Assembly (NCBI GenBank): GCA_910584785.1
Contig: CAJUDX010000107.1
Span: 1 to 7,111, forward strand
Origin: an uncultured Lachnospiraceae bacterium
GTDB taxonomy: Bacteria > Bacillota > Clostridia > Lachnospirales > Lachnospiraceae
DNA: 7,111 bases
Direction of reading: 5' to 3'
The notes beneath the pieces were generated by a model. That model made no database searches. It saw only the letters and a program-made list of their open reading frames with translations, and was not told where the DNA came from. A program made the translations under genes and the position numbers. Shown one piece after another: positions 1 to 5,976 of the stretch (positions are counted from its first letter, which is position 1; each line of letters opens with the position of its first letter).

Positions 1-589
1 TGTAAATATTCACATTAGAAACCCGCCGATACCGAAAAAGCCTTTCCTTATCATACATCCCGTTCCGGTGAAATAACTCAATCGCCTCATCCAGGGCCAT
101 ATTCCGCTTCATGATCGGAATCCGCCCCGCTGCAAGTTCCTGCATCTTCTCCTTCACCCGCCTCAAAAACTCCTCCGTCAGCACAAAATCAATCTCCGGT
201 CGGATAAAGAAACTCTTCCCCACGGTAAAATCCACCGTAAGCTTCCTGACCTGCGAACGCCCTCCCGCAGCCTGCCCCGAACCATTCGCCTCACTCGCCG
301 GATGTTCTCCCGCACCCGACAATACTTCATCCGCCACCGCATAAAATGCCTTCAGCATTAAAAACTTCAAACTTCTCCGATAAGTCTGTTTTCCCACCTT
401 ATCCCGGGCCGTAATCATCCGCAGATCCTTACATTCCTTCGCCCGCTTATGTAACTCCTGAAGCTTCCCATCCACCTGCACCAGCAAAATATCATCCGTA
501 AATTCCGCCTGCACATCCTCCGCAACTGTCTGCCAGGTCGTCCCAAAAGGATATTCCCGGTGTTTTCCGTTTACTGTCAACTGAATCAT
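1..589 (-). CDS. TGS-domain nucleoside kinase (uridine kinase-like), N-terminal part
   Basis: My own reverse-strand translation gives an uninterrupted 196-codon frame from ATG at 589 to the left window edge. The gene continues outside. Residues 1-60 read as a TGS domain (MIQLTVNGKHREYP, then DDILLVQVDGKLQELHK). Residues from about 115 to 196 resemble the threonyl-tRNA-synthetase-like second domain of clostridial nucleoside kinases, ending in DEAIELFHRNGMYDKE and FRYRRVSNVNIY. In that family, of about 550 residues, a P-loop uridine kinase domain follows; it would lie beyond position 1 and cannot be checked here. The full protein would phosphorylate a nucleoside in salvage; the substrate is unknown. 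Residues 91-113 are a Gly/Ser/Ala-rich stretch that I do not recall in relatives. An AGGAGG site (596-601) sits 6 nt before the ATG. The gene follows a 664-bp gap, so it may have its own promoter. ThrRS is excluded by the family-specific later segment, but only by recall. Confidence 0.85.
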   Translation of the reverse strand, partial: MIQLTVNGKHREYPFGTTWQTVAEDVQAEFTDDILLVQVDGKLQELHKRAKECKDLRMITARDKVGKQTYRRSLKFLMLKAFYAVADEVLSGAGEHPASEANGSGQAAGGRSQVRKLTVDFTVGKSFFIRPEIDFVLTEEFLRRVKEKMQELAAGRIPIMKRNMALDEAIELFHRNGMYDKERLFRYRRVSNVNIY

Positions 590-595
590 TAAGGT

Positions 596-601
596 CCTCC
601 T
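596..601 (-). promoter_or_regulatory. Ribosome binding site of the nucleoside kinase
   Basis: A perfect AGGAGG on the minus strand lies 6 nt upstream of the ATG at 589. It fixes the start of a gene that is cut by the window edge, and it marks the end of the leader that carries the 51-bp repeat. Confidence 0.85.
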
Positions 602-622
602 GTTTTTTATATTTTTGTATAA

Positions 623-743
623 TGTAAATCGTTTTCTAAACCTTCATGCGCCCACAAGTGGTCGTATCACCATAAATAAACGTCTGCCGGGCGCACTTGG
701 AATACCTGAACTTAGACCGCCTAATCGGCGGTGAACATTTACA
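623..743 (-). other. Possible structured 5' leader before the nucleoside kinase
   Basis: Several complementary segments nest on the minus strand. An outer 7-bp pair joins 737-743 with 623-629 (ATTTACA/TGTAAAT in plus letters). Inside it is a 6-bp hairpin ACCGCC/GGCGGT with a 5-nt loop (714-730). Next is a pair TGCGCCC (647-653) with GGGCGCA (689-695). A competing pair CAAGTG (655-660) with CACTTG (694-699) shares bases 694-695 with the previous one, so both cannot form fully at once. The region ends about 30 nt before the kinase start codon. A structured or switching RNA leader is inference. I recognise no known riboswitch class, and no clear promoter was found upstream. Confidence 0.3.
639..689 (-). 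repeat. Dispersed 51-bp repeat, copy A (upstream of the nucleoside kinase)
   Basis: This stretch matches 7061-7111 at 47 of 51 positions without gaps; the four differences are at 660, 667, 681 and 682. Both copies have the same orientation relative to the gene they precede. Copy A ends 49 nt before the kinase ATG. On the minus strand both copies carry a 9-codon open frame (MVIRPLVGA here, 644-673), but no Shine-Dalgarno sequence precedes it. The match ends at 639; on the other side it may be longer, because copy B is cut by the window edge. Confidence 0.85.
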
Positions 744-779
744 GTAAAGTATTATTAAAAAATTTGTCATGCTTTTTTT

Positions 780-985
780 GCTGCAGCAGAGCCATATTCC
801 GTCGTCACAACGCTTTTGCTCCGCATAGAACGTAACGGACGCTAAATTCAGGCATGGAAGTTCCCATTCACTTTGTTCAGAGGAACCACTTTCGAACTAA
901 ACTCGAAAAAACCTCATTAAGTGCTCAATGCGAAGCGCCGACGTTCTATCGGGGATTCCTCACGGAACATGGCTCTGCTTCCGCT
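780..985. repeat. Imperfect hairpin element, copy 1 (MITE-like or structured repeat)
   Basis: The ends are inverted repeats: 785-802 pairs with 962-979 at 17 of 18 positions. An inner pair joins 825-833 with 941-949 (ATAGAACGT/ACGTTCTAT), extended by a bulged CGG/CGCT stem. The whole unit recurs in inverted orientation at 1072-1205. For example, 803-846 matches the reverse complement of 1141-1184 at 38 of 44 positions. Copy 1 has about 55 nt (near 846-900) that copy 2 lacks. No transposase and no clear target-site duplication are visible. A non-autonomous mobile element or an intergenic RNA hairpin are both possible. Short open frames inside it look incidental. Confidence 0.7.
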
Positions 986-1071
986 GGTATACTAAATAGA
1001 ATTTATTTCCTAAAGAAAAAATCAAATATAACGTAGCAAAGCTTACTCATCGACTCGTTAGCCCATATTGC
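986..1071. other. AT-rich spacer between the two hairpin elements
   Basis: This stretch separates the two inverted element copies. The first part, to about 1035, is AT-rich and contains a plus-strand TGGTATACT (985-993) that looks like an extended -10 box but has no matching -35 box. I see no gene and no convincing terminator. Weak homology of the element flanks, such as CGCTG in both, extends a few bases into each side. Confidence 0.4.
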
Positions 1072-1205
1072 AGCGCAGGCAGGGGCTATTCCAAAAGGAA
1101 TCCCCTATATAACGCCGGCGCTTAGCGAGGTCTTTTCGAGCTTAGCGTCCGCTGCGTTCTATGCGGAGCGAGAGCGTGGTGACGTTGGAACAGGCCCTGC
1201 CGGAG
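1072..1205. repeat. Imperfect hairpin element, copy 2 (inverted relative to copy 1)
   Basis: The reverse complement of this stretch aligns with copy 1 along its whole length apart from an internal gap. Its arms pair: 1080-1092 with 1187-1199 at 12 of 13 positions counting one G-U pair, and 1107-1115 with 1154-1162 at 8 of 9. It also holds a local hairpin ATTCC-AAAA-GGAAT (1088-1101) with flanking GGGG and CCCC. The element begins about 50 nt after the stop codon of the Nif3-like gene. It could act as a transcript-end or stability structure for the operon, but no U-run follows, so I do not call it a terminator. Confidence 0.7.
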
Positions 1206-1253
1206 CGGACGGACTTAATTCCCCAATCAAACCAATACAACCCGGCTTCCCCC

Positions 1254-2054
1254 TTAATAAACCACCCCCGGAAACCTCTTCTCCTCCTTCATCACTTCAA
1301 CCTCTCCCCCAAACGTTCTATGCAAATACCCTTGCATAAATTCCACAAACCCATGTTCCAGTCCATAATGCCCCGCATCAATCACTGTCATTCCTCTTGC
1401 CACACTGTCAATCCCTTCATGATGCCCGATATCTCCTGTAATTAATACCTGTGCTCCCTCCTTTATCGCAATATCCACCATACTCCCTCCAGATCCTGGT
1501 GAAATCGCACAGCGCAAATACGGCTTATCAGGCTTATCTCCTTCCCCATACACCGTCACAGTTTCAAGTCCGAATCTCTCCTTTACCAGCTCAACCAGTT
1601 CTATGAGACTAACTTCACTTTCTAGGTTTCCTATCTTTCCAATCCCATAGACTATCCCATCCATTTCTCCTTCCGGCTCCAATACACAGGTATCGGTTAA
1701 TCCCATCTTCTCCGCCGCTATATCCGCCATACAGCCCGGCGCACTATCAAAGTTTGTGTGCATGGCATAGTAAGAAATATCTGCCTGCAAAAGTGCCACC
1801 AGCCTTCTCCCGATAAAATCTCCGTCATTTACCTTCTTCACTGCCTTAAAAATCAAAGGATGGTGTGTAATCAACATATCGGCTCCCGCTGCCACTGCCG
1901 CCGAAACCACCTGATCTGTGGCATCCAGCGCAAGATAAATCTTTTTTACCTCTTTCTCAAACCGACCAGCCAAAAGCCCCGGATTATCCCAGTTACAGGC
2001 CATCCTTTCCGGCGCAAGGCAATTTAAGTATTCAATGATTTCCCTGCATTTCAT
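1254..2054 (-). CDS. Nif3-like dinuclear metal centre protein (YqfO family)
   Basis: This 266-residue protein has the Nif3/DUF34 signature. The metal-binding motif THHP has H64 and H65, MHTNFD (98-103) gives H99 and D103, and DAGHYGLEHG (226-235) gives H229 and E233. GDIGHHEG (207-214) is a further family motif. Family members form ring-shaped hexamers with a two-metal site. The biochemical role is unsettled; a cyclohydrolase-like or metal-chaperone role has been proposed, so I give no reaction. At 266 residues it is shorter than Bacillus YqfO, which carries an inserted PII-like domain of about 100 residues; that insert is absent here. The start overlaps the end of trmK by 23 bp, and its SD lies inside trmK, which suggests coupled translation. 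The pair trmK-nif3 is common in Firmicutes. It is the last gene of the visible operon. Confidence 0.95.
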   Translation of the reverse strand: MKCREIIEYLNCLAPERMACNWDNPGLLAGRFEKEVKKIYLALDATDQVVSAAVAAGADMLITHHPLIFKAVKKVNDGDFIGRRLVALLQADISYYAMHTNFDSAPGCMADIAAEKMGLTDTCVLEPEGEMDGIVYGIGKIGNLESEVSLIELVELVKERFGLETVTVYGEGDKPDKPYLRCAISPGSGGSMVDIAIKEGAQVLITGDIGHHEGIDSVARGMTVIDAGHYGLEHGFVEFMQGYLHRTFGGEVEVMKEEKRFPGVVY

Positions 2055-2733
2055 CCTGTACCTCCTTTATCCATCTAAGTTCGCAAAGAAGCTTTTCCCT
2101 CGCTTTTTCCGCCTTTTTGGTTTCCTGGCCCTCAAGATCCTGAAGGATAGCCTGCATCCTTGCTTTCTCTTTTTCCAAATACAAAACCAGCACCGAATCC
2201 CTTGCTTCAATCAGACATTTCCCATACAAATAATGCGCCGGGCAGTCAATACTCATCTTTCCCCGCTTTACCAGCATAACGGTATAAAACTTTCCATCCT
2301 CAAAAACCATCGCCTCCCGCGCAATAAAAAAACCATTTTTTTCCAGATAATTCCTCACCTTATCCAGTTCAGACTGCGGTGAAAGCACAAACGCGCCTGT
2401 GCTCTCCCACAGCGCTTTTCCCTGTTCTAAAATATGTAGCACCAGCTCACCGCCCATCCCGGCAATTACCACGGTATCCGCCTCATTAAGCTTTAACTCT
2501 GCCAATCCGTCACTTAGCCGCATCTCAATCCTGTCTTCCATCCCACAGGCCAAAATATGTTCCCTGGCCCGTGCAAGAGGTCCCTGTCCGATATCCATGG
2601 CAATTGCCCTGGGACACAAGCCGCGTTCCACCAGGGCAATGGGAAGATAGCCATGATCTGTCCCAATATCGGCAATTCGGCTTCCCTTCTCCACAAAGGA
2701 AGCCACCATTTCCAGGCGTTTTGACAATTTCAT
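2032..2733 (-). CDS. trmK: tRNA (adenine(22)-N(1))-methyltransferase TrmK
   Basis: The 233-residue protein matches the TrmK (YqfN) family, a class I SAM-dependent enzyme that methylates N1 of A22 in the D-arm region of bacterial tRNAs in the cytosol. SAM motif I is IADIGTDHGYLP (20-31). The second strand ends in AMDIGQGPL (45-53). The family-typical VVIAGMGGEL (88-97) covers the catalytic loop. LSPQSELDKVRNYL (117-130) and EDGKFYTVM (145-153) complete the Rossmann part. Residues 180-230 are a charged helical stretch that fits the C-terminal coiled coil of the family. Length is normal. The ATG at 2733 has AGGAGA (2741-2746) 7 nt upstream. It lies 98 bp after rpoD with no terminator between them, so co-transcription is likely. 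The final codons overlap the Nif3-like gene. Confidence 0.95.
   Translation of the reverse strand: MKLSKRLEMVASFVEKGSRIADIGTDHGYLPIALVERGLCPRAIAMDIGQGPLARAREHILACGMEDRIEMRLSDGLAELKLNEADTVVIAGMGGELVLHILEQGKALWESTGAFVLSPQSELDKVRNYLEKNGFFIAREAMVFEDGKFYTVMLVKRGKMSIDCPAHYLYGKCLIEARDSVLVLYLEKEKARMQAILQDLEGQETKKAEKAREKLLCELRWIKEVQDEMQGNH
2061..2066 (-). promoter_or_regulatory. Ribosome binding site of the Nif3-like gene, embedded in trmK
   Basis: AAAGGAGG on the minus strand (core AGGAGG, 6 nt before ATG 2054) is read in trmK as the codons for Lys-Glu. The last trmK codons therefore double as the ribosome binding site of the next gene. This supports the chosen start and points to translational coupling. 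Confidence 0.85.
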
Positions 2734-2831
2734 TTTCTAATCTCCTAACCCTGTATTCTCTTCTTCTCCTGCCCGCCGCCACAAAAACTTAGCACGCAAA
2801 CTTGGCTGCACCAGCTTCCTCTGCCCGGCAT

Positions 2832-3953
2832 TTAGTCCAGATAATCCTTTAACTTTCTGCTTCGGCTGGGATGGCGGAGTTTTCTAAGGGCTTTGGCCTC
2901 AATCTGGCGTATTCTTTCCCTGGTGACCTGAAACTCTCTTCCTACCTCTTCAAGCGTCCTGGGCCTTCCGTCATCCAGACCGAACCGCAGCTTAAGCACC
3001 TTTTGCTCCCTTTCTGTCAGGGTGTCTAAAACCTCCATCAGCTGTTCGTGCAGCAGGGTAAAGGTCGCCGCATCGACGGGCACCATCACCTGTTCATCCT
3101 GGATAAAATCCCCCAAATGACTGTCTTCCTCCTCGCCAATTGGCATTTCCAGAGAAACCGGGTCCTGGGCAATTTTCATCACCTCCCGCACCCGTTCCAC
3201 AGAAAGATCCATCTCCTGGGCAATTTCTTCCGGGGCAGGCTCACGTCCCAGCGTTTGAAGCAGGGATCTTGACGTACGGATTACACGGTTAATCGTCTCC
3301 ACCATATGAACAGGAATCCGAATTGTCCGGGCCTGATCCGCAATTGACCGGGTGATCGCCTGGCGTATCCACCAGGTAGCATAGGTACTGAACTTATAAC
3401 CCTTGGTATAATCAAACTTTTCCACTGCTTTAATCAGACCCAGATTTCCTTCCTGAATCAAATCCAGAAACTGCATCCCCCTTCCCGAATATTTCTTGGC
3501 AATACTGACCACCAGACGCAGATTCGCCTCGGCAAGGCGTTTCTTTGCCCCCTCATCACCCAGGGCAATCCGTTTAGCCAATTCGATTTCCTCGTCCATG
3601 GAGAGAAGGGGCACCTTTCCGATTTCCTTTAAATACATGCGCACCGGGTCCCCCAGGCTCACCCCTTCCGGCACTGAAAGATCAATCGATTCCACATCAA
3701 TCACTTCTTCCTCTTCCAGAGCCTTTTCGTCAAACAGCTCGGCATCGATATCCAAATCATCATCTAAATCCGGCAAAATATCAATATGATTGGCATCCAA
3801 AAACTCATAAATCTGATCCAACTGTTCCGGGTTTAAATTCTCTGGATGAAAATAATCTAAAATTTCCCTTAGTTCAAGGACATTTCTTTTCTTCTTTGCT
3901 GCCTCCCGAAGCCCCGCCAGCTTTTCTGCAAATCCCTGTATTCTTTCTTCCAT
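2832..3953 (-). CDS. rpoD: Primary RNA polymerase sigma factor RpoD/SigA
   Basis: With the ATG at 3953 the protein has 373 residues, typical of Gram-positive SigA. A short region 1.1 (1-75) leads into an acidic patch (62-88). Region 1.2 contains DPVRMYLKEIGKVPLL (102-117). Region 2 holds NLRLVVSIAKKYSGRGM and LIQEGNLGLIKAVEKFDY, and the -10 recognition helix TYATWWIRQAITRSIADQ (190-207). Region 3 spans about 224-300. Region 4 carries LTEREQKVLKLRFGL and the -35-binding helix-turn-helix TLEEVGREFQVTRERIRQIE (333-352). It directs core polymerase to housekeeping promoters. The open frame also allows a TTG at 3974, but no SD precedes that codon, while AAAGGA (3963-3968) is 9 nt before the ATG. 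The relatives I recall also begin at MEE. The gene follows dnaG by 66 bp and is probably in the same transcript. All key residues appear intact. Confidence 0.97.
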   Translation of the reverse strand: MEERIQGFAEKLAGLREAAKKKRNVLELREILDYFHPENLNPEQLDQIYEFLDANHIDILPDLDDDLDIDAELFDEKALEEEEVIDVESIDLSVPEGVSLGDPVRMYLKEIGKVPLLSMDEEIELAKRIALGDEGAKKRLAEANLRLVVSIAKKYSGRGMQFLDLIQEGNLGLIKAVEKFDYTKGYKFSTYATWWIRQAITRSIADQARTIRIPVHMVETINRVIRTSRSLLQTLGREPAPEEIAQEMDLSVERVREVMKIAQDPVSLEMPIGEEEDSHLGDFIQDEQVMVPVDAATFTLLHEQLMEVLDTLTEREQKVLKLRFGLDDGRPRTLEEVGREFQVTRERIRQIEAKALRKLRHPSRSRKLKDYLD

Positions 3954-3962
3954 TATTCCCCA

Positions 3963-3968
3963 TCCTTT
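3963..3968 (-). promoter_or_regulatory. Ribosome binding site deciding the rpoD start
   Basis: AAAGGA on the minus strand is 9 nt before the ATG at 3953. It lies inside the seven codons that would be added by starting at the TTG of 3974. It therefore favours the shorter, 373-residue protein. Confidence 0.65.
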
Positions 3969-4019
3969 TCTCAAGCCAGCACACTTGTTTAATCCTGAAT
4001 TTCCTTCTTTAGTCTCTCC

Positions 4020-5888
4020 TCAATCCAAAGAAATATGCAGACTTCCTAGGGCGGCCTGCGCCTGGATAATCCTCTGAAATTCCAGGATATCCTTCGCCTG
4101 CTTTCCAGCCCAGTCCAGGCTGTTCTTCTTTACCCTTCGCACAGTCTCCGAAAATGCCTTCTTCTGTTCTTCATTATTCAGGGATTCCTTAAGGCTGGCG
4201 TTAAACAGCGCAGCCACCTCCCGATATTCCTCCTCATCGTTAATAAAATGATTTAAAATCCCAGCCGGCTGGATTTCCCCCTGTTCATGTGCCGCAAATA
4301 CCATCTCAGCCACCCGATGATAAAGCGGCTCAACAAAATCCTGTGCCGAAATAATTCCTTCAATCTTTGCAAATAATGTCGGTCGCTCAATCAGCCAGGT
4401 TAACAGCAGACGCTGAGACTGCCTGCTTCCTTCCTCCTTTTCACTTCCGGCCTTTTTCCTTCGCTCCCTTGCCTTTTCCTGTCCATCCAGACCAGAAATT
4501 CCCATTTGATTTCCAGTTTCTACACCTCCTGCCGCAGAAGAATTTCTCATCTGACTTCCTGCTGCCCATCGGCTTTCTGCCGCAGAGCCCGATCCCGTTC
4601 CCATCCGACTTCCCAGCTGATTAACCAGACGCTTTAAATTCTCATAGGGAATATAATGCTCTTTAGAAACTGCCTGGATATAATTGTCCCGCTCCAGCGC
4701 TTCAGGAAAAATCAAAAGTTTTTTTGCCGTCTCCTGGTAAAACCTGGTCTTTTGCTCCGGATCCTCTAACGCATACTGCGCTTTTAGCACTTCAATCTCA
4801 AACAAAAAGCTGTTCTTCGCCTGGGCAATCCTCTGGCGAAATGCTTCTGCCCCCAGGTTTTTAATAAACTCATCGGGGTCCTTATACGGCTTCATATTTA
4901 ACACCTTAATCGAAAGCCCCGCCTCCCGGAGAATGGGAATCGCCCTGAGCGCCGCCTTTGTCCCTGCCTCATCGCTGTCATAGGTTAAAATCACCTGACT
5001 GGTATAGCGTTTTAGCAAAATAGCATGCTGAGGAGTAAATGCTGTCCCCAGAGACGCCACAGCCTGGGTGAATCCAGCCTGATGCAGGGCAATCACATCC
5101 ATATAGCCCTCACAAACCAGGATGTAGTTCTCTCTTGAGATCCGCGCATAATTTAAGCCAAACAGATTCCTGCTCTTATCAAAAAGCCTGGTTTCGGGCG
5201 AGTTCAGGTATTTGGGCATACCATCCCCCATCACACGTCCGCCAAAACCAATCACCCGGTTATTTACATCCAAAATCGGAAACATCACCCGATTCCAGAA
5301 CTTGTCATGACCACCTCTCTCCTCGATAGTCACCAAGCCGCTTTCCTTTAAGAAATCATCCTCATAACCCCTGCTTTTTAAATAGCGGTATAAATCATCG
5401 CTGGTCTTATTCGCATAGCCCAGTCCAAAATGAAGAATTGTCTCGTCGGTCAGCTGCCTTTTCCTTAAATAAGAATAGCCGTCCTGCCCCTGGGGATGCT
5501 TCAGCTGAAAATAAAAATAATTTGCCGCCAGCTTATTGACCTCCAAAAGCCGCTTCTTAACATCCTCCTGCCGCTTTTCCTCCTGAGTAAGTTCCTGCTT
5601 GGGAAGGGTAATCCCCACCCGATCAGCCAAAAACTGCAGCGCTTCTCCAAACGAATAATTCTCATACTCCATAATAAATGTAATTACATTTCCCCCGGCC
5701 CCGCATCCGAAACAATAATACATCTGCTTTCCGGGCGATACGGAAAACGAGGGCGATTTCTCATTGTGAAAAGGACAGAGGCCAAAATAGCTGCTTCCCT
5801 TTTTCTGCAGCTTCACATAGCTGGAAATCACCTCTACAATATCATTTCTCATCCGCACATCTTCAATAATATCCTCCGAATAACGCAT
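4020..5888 (-). CDS. dnaG: DNA primase DnaG
   Basis: This 622-residue protein makes RNA primers at the replication fork. The N-terminal CHC2 zinc finger is complete: C38, H41, C59 and C62 in LCPFHNEKSPSF and YYCFGCGAGG. The catalytic core follows, with FPILDVNNRVIGFGGR (203-218). The TOPRIM acid motifs are CEGYMD (E260) and TYDSDEAG (D304, D306), followed by KDPDEF. Residues 426-488 are a Gly/Ser/Ala/Met-rich and then charged linker with a degenerate repeat. Residues 490-610 form the helical C-terminal domain that binds the DnaB-type helicase. Length is a little above Bacillus DnaG, mostly through the linker. ATG 5888 has AAAGGA (5896-5901) 7 nt upstream. It sits 88 bp after dgt and 66 bp before rpoD, the classical primase-sigma pairing. 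No frameshift or lost active-site residue is seen. Confidence 0.97.
   Translation of the reverse strand: MRYSEDIIEDVRMRNDIVEVISSYVKLQKKGSSYFGLCPFHNEKSPSFSVSPGKQMYYCFGCGAGGNVITFIMEYENYSFGEALQFLADRVGITLPKQELTQEEKRQEDVKKRLLEVNKLAANYFYFQLKHPQGQDGYSYLRKRQLTDETILHFGLGYANKTSDDLYRYLKSRGYEDDFLKESGLVTIEERGGHDKFWNRVMFPILDVNNRVIGFGGRVMGDGMPKYLNSPETRLFDKSRNLFGLNYARISRENYILVCEGYMDVIALHQAGFTQAVASLGTAFTPQHAILLKRYTSQVILTYDSDEAGTKAALRAIPILREAGLSIKVLNMKPYKDPDEFIKNLGAEAFRQRIAQAKNSFLFEIEVLKAQYALEDPEQKTRFYQETAKKLLIFPEALERDNYIQAVSKEHYIPYENLKRLVNQLGSRMGTGSGSAAESRWAAGSQMRNSSAAGGVETGNQMGISGLDGQEKARERRKKAGSEKEEGSRQSQRLLLTWLIERPTLFAKIEGIISAQDFVEPLYHRVAEMVFAAHEQGEIQPAGILNHFINDEEEYREVAALFNASLKESLNNEEQKKAFSETVRRVKKNSLDWAGKQAKDILEFQRIIQAQAALGSLHISLD
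4501..4613 (-). repeat. Degenerate repeat inside the DnaG linker
   Basis: Three related 14-nt segments lie on the minus strand at 4600-4613 (GGAAGTCGGATGGG), 4546-4559 (GGAAGTCAGATGAG) and 4501-4514 (GGAAATCAAATGGG). They start 54 and 45 nt apart, both multiples of three. They encode GSRMG, GSQMR and GNQMG at residues 426, 444 and 459. An identical 10-mer CTGCCGCAGA (plus) occurs at 4577-4586 and 4529-4538 within two of the units. This suggests the linker grew by in-frame duplication and then diverged. Confidence 0.6.
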
Positions 5889-5976
5889 GAAACCGTCCTT
5901 TCTAAGCCCAAACCTCTCCTAACGTCTCCCCCCAAACTTCATTTTCCAAGCGTTAAATATCAGCCCGCTACGAACA

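Larger units (their letters stand above)
590..1253. other. Gene-free intergenic region between the Nif3-like gene and the nucleoside kinase
   Basis: This 664-bp stretch has no supported protein gene. From the Nif3-like end it holds about 50 bp of plain sequence (1206-1253), hairpin element copy 2, an AT-rich spacer, element copy 1, an A/T-run segment (745-780), and the possible leader with repeat copy A. Minus-strand promoter boxes near the kinase are weak; an ATGACA (765-770) has no good -10 box at 16-18 nt. Open frames on the plus strand at 854-1036 and 1161-1445 fall on the repeats or antisense to the Nif3-like gene and have no SD. Confidence 0.75.

Noticed and set aside
618..623. Plus-strand TATAAT near the kinase start
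   Set aside because: It has no -35 partner and points away from the kinase; it is likely AT-rich chance sequence.
691..700. On the minus strand, GTGCGCCC resembles the 5' end of a group II intron
   Set aside because: No domain V-like hairpin, reverse transcriptase or further intron core is present nearby. The match is only eight bases.
758..779. A-run and T-run with possible AU stem as a bidirectional terminator
   Set aside because: The stem would be only A-U pairs with a loop of about ten bases, with no GC-rich hairpin next to a U-run.
985..993. TGGTATACT as an extended -10 promoter on the plus strand
   Set aside because: No -35 box at 16-18 nt, and no plus-strand gene downstream to express.
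854..1036. Plus-strand open frame of 60 codons in the intergenic region
   Set aside because: It runs through hairpin element copy 1, has no SD, and shows no recognisable domain.
1088..1101. ATTCC-AAAA-GGAAT hairpin as intrinsic terminator of the operon
   Set aside because: The stem is good but no U-run follows on the minus strand; the next bases are GC-rich.
1161..1445. Plus-strand open frame of 94 codons
   Set aside because: It starts in hairpin element copy 2 and continues antisense through the end of the well-supported Nif3-like gene. It has no SD.
2734..2831. Possible terminator or promoter between rpoD and trmK
   Set aside because: Only a 4-bp GCTG/CAGC hairpin is visible, without a following U-run, and no paired promoter boxes.
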